From positions 1 to 32,360 of the forward strand of contig JAYMSP010001423.1 of the NCBI GenBank assembly GCA_036897095.1: DNA of 32,360 bases, given 5' to 3'. The stretch is from Plantago elongata. Taxonomy: Eukaryota; Streptophyta; Magnoliopsida; Lamiales; Plantaginaceae. Under the pieces are notes generated by a model. That model was not told where the DNA came from, did no database searches, and saw nothing but the letters and a program-made list of their open reading frames with translations. Of this stretch, positions 1 through 10,376 are shown one piece after another. Each line of letters begins with the position of its first letter. Position 1 is the stretch's first letter. A program made the translations under genes and the position numbers.

Positions 1-450
1 TATATATATATATATATGCAAAAAGCATACAAAACATACTAGTCTGGATAAAAACACACTCATACACAATTTTTATACACGAATCAACAAAAACAGACAA
101 AAATACACAGATATACACAAAAACAAACAAACATGCTAGTCTGGATAAATAACAACCATTTACAATTTTCATACATGAATAAACAAAAAACATACATAAA
201 TATACAACCAGAAATAAAAAAAATCATTTGCAAAAAATAAACAACTTTTACACTAATCTGGGTAAAAAGCAAAAACAAATGAAATAACAAACACAGACAA
301 AAACATATACATAAATCAACAAATAATATACTAGGGCAAAACATTCACCAAAATTGAAAAGTGAATCAAAAAAACACGCATGATTTTTATATATAAATCA
401 ACAAAAACATACAAAACGCACAAAGCACATACATATATACACAATCGTGT
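1..450. repeat. Diverged A/C-rich tandem repeat, opening with an AT microsatellite
   Basis: The window opens with about 17 bases of alternating TA. It is followed by an array of imperfect units of roughly 80-120 bp. The motif CTAGTCTGGATA occurs at about 39 and 136, with a diverged form at about 253. A companion motif of the type GAATCAACAAAAACA recurs at about 81, 175, 309 and 391. The + strand is nearly all A and C, which produces a spurious minus-strand open frame rich in Phe, Cys and Leu. I see no coding content. The array may lie in an intron or 5' region of the gene suggested by the minus-strand promoter just to the right. Confidence 0.6.
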
Positions 451-559
451 TTAGACACACAATCATCAACAATTACTGATCAAACATACGCAATTAAAGT
501 TTAAATATCAATAATTTCACACGAAATATATTGTTACGAGAAATTACTAGAAATCACCA

Positions 560-910
560 AACCAAACAAAAAAAACTGAAGAATATCAAGAGAAGAAACC
601 TGAAAATCGAGAAAACCACAGGGTTATGATTTATATGTGTTGTGTAGTCGGTGATCCGTCGGAGAAGACAAATGGAAAAGCTTCGATTCCGGCCAACCAT
701 TTCAAAAGTCAACCAATGAAAAAAATAAAACGGTAGAAAGATAGATCAGACCATGAGCTACTCAAATATCCTATCAGATTAAAAATGTGTGGCCGAACGG
801 CAGAGATATCGCTGGAGAGAGCATCAGAGTGATTGGGGAAGAGAGAGAGAGAGAACAAAGTAGGAGAAGGAGGAAAATGAAAGAAAACCCTAAAAAATTA
901 GATATTTATA
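560..910 (-). promoter_or_regulatory. Putative minus-strand core promoter and 5' leader of a gene running off the left edge
   Basis: On the minus strand a TATAAATA box (903-910) is followed within about 10-25 bases by AGGGTTTTC, the reverse complement of a telo-box (AAACCCTAA, 885-893). These elements are common in leaders of plant growth and translation genes. A long CT run, typical of plant Y-patches and 5'UTRs, follows (GA repeat on + at 841-854). The stretch down to about 600 is richer in GC than its neighbours and ends in a splice-acceptor-like TTTTCAG at about 602. No coding exon is identifiable before the window ends, so the gene product is unknown. What is seen is the motif order; the gene itself is inferred. 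Confidence 0.4.
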
Positions 911-930
911 TGATCTATATATTCGCGATC

Positions 931-1628
931 CGGTTCGAATTAATTAAACCTGGATCCGCAAATTAGACCCGCATCAATTAGTAAAGGCAAGTCAATTATA
1001 ATTATATATGTTTTTGTGTTTGTGTAGAACTTTCATTATCTTTTTCACTCTTAAGAATTTTAGTATTCTTTATATATTTAGTATTCTTTATATATTGAAT
1101 GCACTTTATTGTCCAAATTAATTAAAACTGATACTTCATGATCTAAACTATATCTTAAAAGAAAATATTGTTCACACCATTGTCTTTACACGTCATATAA
1201 CTGATCTACATTGCCTTAATTTCCATGTAAAGACAACAGTTATGCACGTAAAGTCGACAATTAAAAAGGGTGTCTAACTATGACACTTAACCTATTAATA
1301 ATTTAGCAAGTTCTTTCGTAACTCGCTGGCCCATCTCTGAAGATTGGATCAAAATCTTACATACAAATTGCAGCCATCACATATTACTTTGGTACATAAT
1401 ACGTTTAATATATCTGAACTGATTTAAAATGAACGGTAGTTTAGTATAATATTTCATCTGTTTCGTTAAGAGTGAAATATATTTTTATTTTTTCGATAAG
1501 AGTAAAATATACTTTTATATTAATAATAATAATATCTATGATAGAATTTATTTTTAATCACATATTACCATATGTACGTATTTTTCTATTCAATTAATAT
1601 TTCAAAGACTCAAATTGGTCATTCTTAA
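931..1628. other. Intergenic AT-rich DNA
   Basis: No gene is supported. A short patch around 1446-1512 has two copies of a TTTCGWTAAGAGTRAAATATA-type motif, which resembles a decayed Stowaway-like end. Nothing else stands out. Confidence 0.5.
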
Positions 1629-1870
1629 CCAGCACTCACCAAAATGCAGATATCAGTAAAATAGACACTACTAGATTATTTCATGAGTTGACGGTGGATT
1701 GTGTTCTAGTATGAAACTGTTCGCGAGGTTGAGATTCATTTTTTATGGTGATGACCGATGTGGTTTGCGGAATAAGCTGATTGCGGTGCACGTCGAGTAT
1801 TTAAGGTTGGAGTAGTTATTGGTGTTGAGATATAAATATCGTTTTTATTTTAGTTGTAATTTATTTAAAT
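1629..1870 (+). repeat. Dispersed repeat, copy 1 (partner at 9772-9999)
   Basis: This block aligns along its length with 9772-9999 in the same orientation. Shared blocks include CCAGCAC, AAAATAGACACTAC, TTGACGGTGGA, TATGAAACTGTTC, CGAGGTT and ATTTTTTRTGGTGA, in the same order, finishing at a shared TTGTAATT. I recognise no protein and no terminal structure. It is probably a fragment of an older transposon family, perhaps an LTR or untranslated part. Confidence 0.6.
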
Positions 1871-3623
1871 AAATATGTAGTCGTGGTTTAAAACTTGTTA
1901 TATAGTTATATATTTCTATTTCTTTTGTAATTATTCGCGATCTTACCTCATGCATATTTTGAAATTTCATTTCACGTTTCTATTTGTGTGTGATGATATA
2001 ACCCTGATGTCCTTATTCATTATCGTCCATAAACAATTGCTGGTTTTTTATATTAATATGGACCACAATTTATTCTAACAAAAAGTGCAAAAGCTCATCT
2101 AAAATAGAAATTGGAGTTTACTTTTGGTCAGAATAATCGTGTAAAAGGAAGATGATCTTCTAAGATATGAATAGCAAAATGCTATTCATTTTGGTCCAGA
2201 TTATTATTTTTATATAGGTTAATAGATTGAAAATTCAAAAATCACCTTTATCATTTTTAAAAAATAAAAAATATTTAAATATATCTCGACCATCGCGTTA
2301 GACTAATAAGGTGTTAAAACATTGAGAAAAAAGAACCTGGCATGCCATCAACACTAAGTGAGCACACCAATAATTGTTAACTTTTTAATAGATATTTTAC
2401 ATTTAATTTAATAAGATATAGCATGCGTTTTAATAAATAAATTAAATAATTTATAAAGATTAACCTATTATCTAACACTTAGATCAATAATAGTTTGATA
2501 ATGTTATTTATAAAATCTATTCTTCTGGATATTTAGGAAATGGCGATCTAACTATTGTTTATTCCTAAAAAAGATTTATTTGAATGTAATTGAGAATTTA
2601 AAGAAAGATAACATATCAAAAAGAAAATCTCAAGTTGTTGTCATAAATTAAAATCTATAATTCTCTGAGGGGCAAAGTGTCATATACTCCACTAAAATTA
2701 GTGCATGTTAAATCGTGTTCGCTTTTAGTGGGTGGGATGCAAATGTCGAACATTTGATAAGAAGTGGTTTAGTTTATTCTTTAATTACTTTTTATTAATT
2801 AAATAACCACTAAGCTTTGACCAAGAAATTAAAGAGGCTTACTGTATTTAGAAAGACCATTTAGGCCTTACTTTTCCTTAATAATGGGTAGATTTTGGAC
2901 TTAATTGCAATTATATTAATCAAAAGTTTGAGGAACAAAAGAATGTCAAGATGGCTTAGGATTCACTCAATTGGCGCTTTTTGAGCCAGCACGATTTTGC
3001 ACTCACTCGGATTCGGTACAACTCCCAGTGTAGGAGCACTAGAGCTAAGAAAGGAAAAACTTTCATAAGATTGCACCGAAGCCCTTCTATATCCCAGCGT
3101 TTGCAGCCGAATCACTGTTGTTTAGATTCATTACACGAGTCGAGCCATATTCCATTTTTGAGTCGTTTCATTTGGTGTTCGAGCGGAGATGGAGACAAAC
3201 TTAGTGCGCGTTTTGTTTTCGAACCGATTTGACTTGACTAGCTAAAACTCGATTTGGCTCGGTAAACTATTTCTTTCATATTTGTATGTATTCTCGATAA
3301 TGAGTTTGGATCAAACTCAACTAAAGCTCAAGACTACTTATCGTGAAAATTTAGGAGTACAACTCAAGAAATTTGATACTCGGCTCAACTCGTGAAACAA
3401 CATTATTGTAATATAATAAGTCTTTTTATCAAGAATTTTTTTCTTAGATCTATCATTTTCCTATTGATGTGCCGAATTGGGCTTGGAATAATTCTTAGAT
3501 CTTTGAAAGCTTGTAAAGAATATATACTCATACATCTTACTAATGGATATTGTGTTTTTCTTTTGAAGAGTTAAGTTGTATATGACTAGCTATATGTAAA
3601 GGTTCCTATACATCAATTCATCA
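1871..3623. other. Intergenic DNA with one GC-richer patch
   Basis: No gene is supported. The patch at about 2960-3400 is richer in GC and ends with repeated ACTCGATTTGGCTCG / CGGCTCAACTCGTG wording. That resembles the Cys-Gly-like 'CTCG' subterminal sequence of plant hAT-type non-autonomous elements, but no matched ends were found. A short inverted pair (CCACTAAAA / TTTTAGTGGG) lies near 2690-2735. The 83-codon open frame at 2981 has no recognisable domain. Confidence 0.4.
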
Positions 3624-3641
3624 ACTTCTAAAAATATGAAG

Positions 3642-3724
3642 CGCAACTCAGTTAGTAAAACACTTCACCTCAAATTATTAAGTCGGGGCTTCGAATCACC
3701 CTTTAGTCGTTTCTAAAAAAATTC
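3642..3724 (+). mobile_element. tRNA-derived SINE, copy A
   Basis: A short body carries a pol III A-box-like segment (CAACTCAGTTAGTAAAACAC) and, about 30 bases later, a B-box-like segment (GGGGCTTCGAATCACC). It ends in an A-run. It is flanked by an 18-bp direct duplication: ACTTCTAAAAATATGAAG at 3624-3641 and ACTTCTAGAAATATGGAG at 3725-3742 (two mismatches). A/B boxes, A-rich tail and long target-site duplication are the hallmarks of a SINE. Three further copies of the same family lie in this window. Confidence 0.8.
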
Positions 3725-3742
3725 ACTTCTAGAAATATGGAG

Positions 3743-4314
3743 TTTCAAAGAGAGAAAGAGAAAACTTTGATTATCATTGTAAATTAGTAATTCTTTAAAC
3801 TTTAGGGGTCGAGTGCGAAGATGAGCGTAACTCACGTACTAGGGAGAAACTTCCCCTAAGAAATACACACACTATGGCTATTACTAAAATGGAGCTACTA
3901 ATATAATTAGCAAAATGCGTTAAGCAACAGACATATTGGGTTTACACTCAAATTCCATTTATGATTCGTTACGCTAAATCCTCACAAATCCCTATTAAGT
4001 GATAATTAGATCACTAAGCAGCTAACTACTCCATTATATTTACCTATTATACCTTCATCAGGAGAAAATTCTGGAATATGAATGATACTAGCTAGCTAGG
4101 GCACGTAATCTCAGATTACTGAAATTCATGAGCTTTAATCCTATTCTAATGCTTTCTTGTGTGTGATGTAGGGTAATAATTTTGAGTGTTTCATCGATCG
4201 AGCATCCGTTAAGAGAAAGGGACATTTGACAAATTAAGGATGACGCTTTTAATCAGTTCAGTAAGAGTTAGTAACCGCCATGACATTGTTACATTAACTC
4301 AGATGATTGTGATA
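3743..4314. other. Intergenic DNA, nothing recognised
   Basis: No coding frame, RNA gene or terminal repeat structure could be supported here. Confidence 0.5.
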
Positions 4315-4316
4315 TA

Positions 4317-4501
4317 CTTCCTTTGTCCTGATAATAGTGAAGCAGTTTGGTTTTAAACATTTTTTAAGAAAAATATATTGTATATTGTTAAAAATGAGTT
4401 TGAGATAAAAAATATATATATAGGCCTAATAATAGAAAATTATTTCACTTTAGTGGGACATCGAAAACGAAAAACGTTTCACTTTTAACGGTTGAGGGGA
4501 G
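4317..4501. mobile_element. Stowaway-like MITE (Tc1/mariner type)
   Basis: The element is bounded by TA dinucleotides (4315-4316 and 4502-4503), the duplication expected for Tc1/mariner elements. The ends are inverted and of the plant Stowaway type: CTTCCTTTGTCC on the left, and GGTTGAGGGGAG on the right. Length is 185 bp with an AT-rich interior and no coding capacity. The right half (TTATTTCACTTTAGTGGGAC and onward) is shared with the element at 21553-21777, so both belong to one family. Confidence 0.75.
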
Positions 4502-4965
4502 TATATACTATAAAAATGTAGTTTCATTTGAAAATAATTATATTTTAATAGAGAATAAATGTACAAGAATTAGTATTGGGTTAGACTGTTATATATCTAA
4601 TTGTTACAGGCTCTCTAGAAGCTCCTATCTATTTTGTAAATACATGTTTGTATTCTCTTATATATTACACATGAAAATCTATTCTATTTTATTTCAACAT
4701 ATTTCATATAGTAATAAGATTTTATTTATATTATTTATGTTGCGGGATAAATTTTAGTACTATGTTGCACCTTTTATAATATTTATTCATTTTAGATTCT
4801 TTTTTCAGAACCAGTCATAGAAGTTCATTTATAATTCCTGAAATATATATGTGAGACGTTTCTGTTCTTGAGCTACAATAACCCTCGATTTTTTAAAGTC
4901 AGTTAATTTTCTACACACACATTCATGTCAATATGTCATGTCAAATAAAGTAGGTTAAAATTACA

Positions 4966-5150
4966 GCCGAATTTAATAAAATTAACTGAAAAGATAACTG
5001 ATAGTTGAATAACTAACTGAAAACTGATTAATTAATTTTCTTTTTCAACAAGCTGATTAAGTTAGCTTCTCAAACCAATAGCCTTTTCAGCTAACTTATT
5101 TAAAAAGCTGCACATTTACGTAATGAATTTTTTTATTAAAAGAGGAACTC
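4966..5150 (-). repeat. AGCTAACT-type dispersed repeat, copy 1 (inverted partner at 11629-11795)
   Basis: Read on the minus strand, this block matches 11629-11795. Shared words are TTTTTAAATAAGTTAGCTGAAAA, GGTTTGARAA, TAATCAGCT, AATCAGTT and TTAGTTAATTTTA, in the same order. The composition (repeated AGCTGATTAG and AGCTAACT) resembles non-autonomous hAT-like elements common in dicots. Exact termini were not resolved. Confidence 0.55.
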
Positions 5151-5537
5151 AAAAAATTAAAAAATTAGCTAAATATAATAGTAAACGGAGTCTACAAGTA
5201 TTAAAACGTCATTTGTTGAAGAATATATCGATGGGAAATTAAACATGCATAAATTTGAAGACGGTGCCAACTCTTATCTACTATGTCTAAGCATGCAAAA
5301 ATCCAAACACTTTCAAATCACCCAAGCTCATAAGTAATAACAAATGTTTTAAGAAGTAATTCCTAACCTTCATATATATGAGAAATTAATTAATTCACAC
5401 TTTGAAAATTCCAACCCATAACTTATGGTTTTGAAATTTTCTTCTTTAAACGTTAAAACTAATTGAAACCCCCGACCTATTAATTAGAAAGAAATTGACT
5501 TGTCAATTAAATTGTACATTATTATCATATTTTAAAT

Positions 5538-6492
5538 TAGAAATGTTCATTTCATCCGAATCCGTAAATCCGGTCCGTTATCCGTTAAAACGGACCGGAT
5601 CGGATCGATCCGTTCAGAAACAGATTAGATTGTGGATGGGTTTTTCCTCATCCGTTTTAAGCGGATAAATCCGCAGGATATCCGTTTATCCGTCTAAACT
5701 AGGGTATTATTGTAATTTTATATTTTTGCCCTAATTCTCTAGTACTCCTAGCCGTCTTCTCCATTCTCTTCTCCATTCTCATTTCGTCTTCTCTTCCAGA
5801 CTTCCACATTCCACAGTTCTACTCTTCGCCTTTCATCGTCAAAAGTCAACCCGTCGCGAAGCCGCCGTCTTCTTCTCCATCGTCAGAAAGTCTGTCACTC
5901 GTCTTCTTCTCCGGATTTGTCATCGTCTCTCAGATCCAATCGATTTTAGTGGCCGGTGTTCGAATTTTTGGAAGGAGTCCGTGGGTTCGTTTGGGTCCGG
6001 CCGTGTGTTGGTGTGAATTGGGGCCGGCGTTGTGTTTTGTCGAAGGCTGAATTGGGGGCCGACGTTGACGGATTGGAGGTCGGTTCTGCTGCGAGTGATT
6101 GTTACTGCTGCCCAAGTATAGTGAGCCGGATTTCATCGCAGTCTTCTTCATTCTGTCTTCTTGGCGCCTATGGCACCATTGAAATTCGGAGATGATTTTT
6201 TGCTGTTGTGCTAATTTTTTGCTGTTGTGATGTATTACCACCATTCTTTATTCGAAGATGATTGTTACTGATTTTTTGCTGCTGTGCTGTATTACCACCA
6301 CCTATGGCACCAGTTTCCTGCTGCTGTGCTTAAGTTTTTCTGCTGCTACCTCCTCCTCTGCTAATTTTTTTCACTGTTAATTTTTTCTGGATACGAATAT
6401 TCGCTGAATTTATCCATTATCCGGAAATTATTCGTATTCAATCCATTTGACCAGATGCAGATCGATCCGTATCCATACGTTGTGCAGTCCTA
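5538..6492. mobile_element. Non-autonomous hAT-like element with leader-like cargo
   Basis: The left end TAGAAATGTTCA and the right end, read inverted, TAGGACTGCACA match at 8 of 12 positions. They are flanked by TTTTAAAT (5530-5537) and TTTTGAAC (6493-6500), a plausible decayed 8-bp hAT duplication (6 of 8). Both subterminal zones are packed with ATCCGTATCC / GGATCGGATC words, as in plant hAT elements. The interior (about 5740-6190) is GC-richer, pyrimidine-rich and leader-like. It is followed by short imperfect direct repeats of TTTTTTGCTGYTGTG (about 6187-6360). No transposase is encoded. The two overlapping open frames here (opposite strands, 79 and 104 codons) have no recognisable domain. 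Confidence 0.6.
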
Positions 6493-6500
6493 TTTTGAAC

Positions 6501-8237
6501 TATATAATGTACCACAACAGTAAAACATACATATTGATACTGAGAAATGAAGTAAATTGTACGTGAATTAATCAAATGCAGTCATCACGTATTCACGTGA
6601 CTAAGCGTATACTATACATGATAGATTGTACTCTTGGGAACTAAAACATCTGACAAACTGTGCTAACTGTTAAGCAACATCCTCTGCACCAAATCCAACT
6701 CCAGCTCTCGCTAATTCTTCAAATAAAAATGCGTCAATTAATATTTGTTGATGTAAATTAAAGTTAGCAATCCTTGTGATTAATTATTCATATTGTTCCC
6801 GACATAAGCGTACAAGAATCAGAGATAATTAATATTAATCACATTCTTACGCTACTTAATTGTCAATCGCTTCCTCCTTTGTCAATCTCTCAATTTTAGT
6901 CCAAACCATATAGCAGGTCTTTGTTTATTTGGTCTATGTTACTTTTGTAATTGTCTCGTATAGATCATATTTGTGCTCTTGATTTTTATTAATATAATTT
7001 TAACTGCTTTAAAAAAAGTTATATATGTCTAAGTCAAAACTTGAAAGGAGGATGTTGCCATTGAATTTTGAAACTAAAAATAACCAAATTAAGAACTATC
7101 TTAAAGTGTATATAATCCACATTATACATAAGCGTCCAGAACCTAGTGTTAAAATCACACTATTCATACAAGAGAGACATGCATGTTCTCAAGAAATACA
7201 GATCTCTTAACCACGAAGTACATGCAGCTAGCTATCTACTGGGAGAATGACATATTTGAAACCCTTTATTATAGGGTCATCATGATATGCAATCATCAAT
7301 TTATTTTTATTATAATTTTTAGTTCATAATTTATAAATATTGACATATTAAATACAATTTATTTATGGACTAAAAATAAATATTAAAAATCTGAAATATT
7401 AAAAATGTTTTTTAAATCATAAAATATTAAAAATAATTAAAATTTTTAAAAAATATAGTTTTAAAAATTAGAAAGATGTATAAAATAAAATTTAGAGTTT
7501 GTTGATTGGGGAAGAACATTGTTTATAATGGACTCTAATTTTTATATGAGTTGGCAGATTAATGTGAGTTGACAGTCAACATCTGTGATGTTTTGTTAAT
7601 TAAGTGTGCCAATTGTCCACATAAGCACAAATCATGCCGGATTAACATTTTTAATCTATAATTTGTTAAAACTGTATTTAATATGTCAACATTTATAAGT
7701 TGTTGACTAAAAATTACAACAAAAGTAAAGTGATGACTGCATATTAAATGTTTATCATAATAGTAGAATAAATATGCCATTCTCCCTCTAATTCCGTGCA
7801 TTAGTATCAACCCTGATATATTGTACATCATTGCATGGGGTATTTCAATTTATTTGTAAGGATCGATGTACCCTTACATAAACTTCAAGTATACTTGATC
7901 TCAACGTTAAGAAACTTATAACTTGCATGAGCCTCTTTAGAGACTCAATTTAGCCAGGGCATGCACGCATCTATCGCAGAAGCCAATGTATTCATGCATG
8001 GTGAATCCAACCCTAAACTTTATTTTCCTTCATTTCAAAGCCTTCACATATGGCCTAAGCCTCTTAATTATCCATAGTCACACTTCATTTCATTCACCAA
8101 TTTGTATAAGTGACATAAATCAACAATATGAGGATGGTGTTAACATGGGAGACCGTGTACGGAATTTCTCAAAATGACCCTAATTAATGATATGTTATCT
8201 TGCTACGAATAGGGGATAGATTTATACTCAAGCATAC
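6501..8237. other. Intergenic AT-rich DNA
   Basis: No gene or bounded element is supported. 7300-7490 is extremely AT-rich with repeated TAAAAATATTAAAAAT words. The 61- to 90-codon frames in this stretch lack domain motifs. Confidence 0.5.
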
Positions 8238-8240
8238 TTA

Positions 8241-8399
8241 GGGGCGGATTGAAATGACACTTAAATGGTCATTTGAATAAGATTTTGATGAAATTGTATT
8301 TAAAATAGAATTGAAATGGGGTATTTGAAGTGTATTTTAGGCCAAATCACTGCTCATCGAACCAAATTGAGGCATTTAAATGCTTGGCCAATCAGCCCC
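8241..8399. mobile_element. Tourist-like MITE (PIF/Harbinger type)
   Basis: The ends are inverted repeats, GGGGCGGATTG on the left and CAATCAGCCCC on the right (one mismatch over 11). They are flanked by the trinucleotide TTA on both sides (8238-8240, 8400-8402), the preferred PIF/Harbinger target duplication. The 159-bp length and absence of coding sequence fit a Tourist-like MITE. Further inside, CACTTAAATGG and GGCATTTAAATGC extend the inverted similarity. Confidence 0.8.
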
Positions 8400-8767
8400 T
8401 TAGTTAGTTAGCTAGGCGTCTTACACATACAGTTTGTAGAAAGATGACGCTAGTCTTTTGTATTCAAAGTACGCTTTTTTAGGAACGGTAATTATTGAAA
8501 TTGAACTGAATTAAATTAGAGTGTAATGAGCTTAACTGAATTATAAAATATGTAAAATATAACTAAGAGATGAATTAAACTGAGTTGAACTGCACTAGAC
8601 TGAATGAGTTTGCAGATGAAGTCAACATAACTTACTAATATATATTGAAAATTGTAAAACTAATTTCCAAAACAATATACTAGCATACAAATATATCAAT
8701 ATAATAATGTAACAATTTAGTGTTAATTAAAAACAACATTTATCATTTAATAATATTTTATGATAAC

Positions 8768-8849
8768 GAAGTGCAGTTTAGTTGGTAAGATGATTTACCT
8801 ACAATTAATAGGTTGGGGTTCGAGTCACTCTTTAATCGCTTAAAAAAAT
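8768..8849 (+). mobile_element. tRNA-derived SINE, copy B
   Basis: Same family as the copy at 3642. The A-box-like part is GTGCAGTTTAGTTGGTAAGA and the B-box-like part GGGGTTCGAGTCACTC; an A-run follows. The target-site duplication is long: ATTTAATAATATTTTAT is identical at 8745-8761 and 8850-8866, and the similarity continues for six more bases. A perfect 17-bp duplication suggests this copy is one of the younger ones here. Confidence 0.85.
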
Positions 8850-9118
8850 ATTTAATAATATTTTATCAAAACTAAAAATATTTTCTTTTGAAGCTTGAAA
8901 TGGATTCGGATGGGTACATTAGATCCACTTGTCCTAGGTGGCAGTTGCATGCATATGCCATATCAGCACAGGATAATTTTATGCCTCAGATTTTGTAGCA
9001 CGTGTCAGAACTAGAAAAGTGCCATAGATTCGACGGATCGAACAAACTTAGTACAATAGACCTGATCACCTGACCTATTTCCGGGCCGTCCCGCAATATG
9101 TGGGTGGGTGGATGGATC

Positions 9119-9371
9119 TAGTGGCGAATCTAGAACAATATTTTAGAGGAGTTTAAATTTAGAAAGAAATTTTAGAAGGGTCGAAGAGAAGAACTAGAAA
9201 AAATAAATATGGTAAATAAGGTAAAAATGGGGAATATAGACGTAAAACCGATGAAATCTCACATAAAAACTCTACACCTTTAACCAATTGAAAATTTATT
9301 ACTATATACTAATGATTTAGATTTCAGGGGGGTCAGCTCACCCAGCTTAACCCCCCCTAGCTACGCCACTG
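9119..9371. mobile_element. hAT-like MITE of the TAGTGGCG type
   Basis: The left end TAGTGGCGAATCTAG and the right end CTAGCTACGCCACTG form an inverted repeat typical of plant hAT-like MITEs. The flanks are GATGGATC (9111-9118) and GATAGATC (9372-9379), an 8-bp duplication with one mismatch. The element is 253 bp, has a G-run near its right end, and no coding capacity. Confidence 0.85.
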
Positions 9372-9379
9372 GATAGATC

Positions 9380-9771
9380 CAAGGATACTGACCCAACGAC
9401 ATACGGCAGTATACACTATGGAATTGATTTTGAGTCTTGATAATCTTCAATATCTTCAATTTAATTTTGCCTTTTGTATTGGGTGTGGAATTGATTTTGA
9501 GTGTATGCTCTGGCCTCATAGGAGCCATGAGACGTTTAACTTGAGTAACTAGACCAATGCAATTTAGTTTTTAATATTCTGAGAAATCATTACGTTTTAA
9601 ATTACTTGTTACATGACTTGAAAGATGACATAAGGTGGAGGAACGTGATTAGGATTGGGCCCGGAGTGGATCTATGGTGCTTCAGCACCACCGGTGTCGT
9701 GTTGGACATGCCCATATACTACCCAAAAATCAACTTCATTATCGTGAGGGTTGATGGATGTATATTCCAAA
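9380..9771. other. Intergenic DNA, left neighbour of dispersed repeat copy 2
   Basis: A GC-richer stretch at about 9606-9770 lies directly before the repeat and forms one open frame of 83 codons with it. I recognise no domain. It may be more of the same transposon fragment, retained only in this copy. Confidence 0.35.
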
Positions 9772-9999
9772 CCAGCACGCACAAAAGTGCGAACATTGAT
9801 AAAATAGACACTACCGAATTATATATTAAATTGACGGTGGAGTGTATGATTGTATGAAACTGTTCTCGAGGTTTGAGATCCATTTTTTGTGGTGAAGATA
9901 AGTTGATTGGTCCATATTGAGCATTTTCTGGCGGTTGAACATTTTTTGGCGCTGAGGTATGGATTTCGTGTCATTTTTATGGTTGTAATTGATTTGAAT
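9772..9999 (+). repeat. Dispersed repeat, copy 2 (partner at 1629-1870)
   Basis: Collinear with 1629-1870 in direct orientation, 8.1 kb away. Both start with CCAGCAC and end with a shared TTGTAATT. By eye the copies are well diverged, with several small indels, so the duplication is old. Family unknown. Confidence 0.6.
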
Positions 10000-10100
10000 A
10001 TTTCTAGCAACCAAGAATCATCATTGACCAGGGCACCTTTCATAAAATTTGTGTCCGCTTGATAGCATATTAAGGTGGATAACTCTATTTCATACGGAGT

Positions 10101-10376
10101 GCTTGTTTTGTTAAGAATTTGGTTAAGAATAGTAATTCAATTACAATTGAGAAGAATTCAATTTGTATTTGGACTACTATTTAAATATTTATTTATTTTT
10201 TCAGGATTCAATCACAATTCAATTCTTATTCAACTCTCAATCTACAATACTCTTTACAATTATTATTTTATACCAAATACTAATTTTAACAACTCAACTA
10301 CAATTTAATCATTATTTATGATTCTTCACTATTTAAACAGATTCAACTGTAATTCTATACCAAACTGGAATTTTAG
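10101..10376. repeat. Possible MITE with loosely inverted AATTC-rich ends
   Basis: The left side (AATTTGGTTAAGAATAGTAA, then AATTCAATTACAATTGAG) is loosely the inverse of the right side (AACTGTAATTCTATACCAAA). The interior repeats CAATTCAATT-type words. No convincing target duplication was found, so the boundaries are approximate and the call is tentative. Confidence 0.35.

Noticed and set aside
84..344. 86-codon minus-strand frame rich in Phe, Cys and Leu
   Set aside because: It arises from the A/C-rich tandem repeat and has no domain; composition alone explains it.
5930..6244. Opposed 104- and 79-codon frames inside the hAT-like element
   Set aside because: They overlap on opposite strands, lack motifs, and lie in GC-rich cargo where long open frames arise easily.
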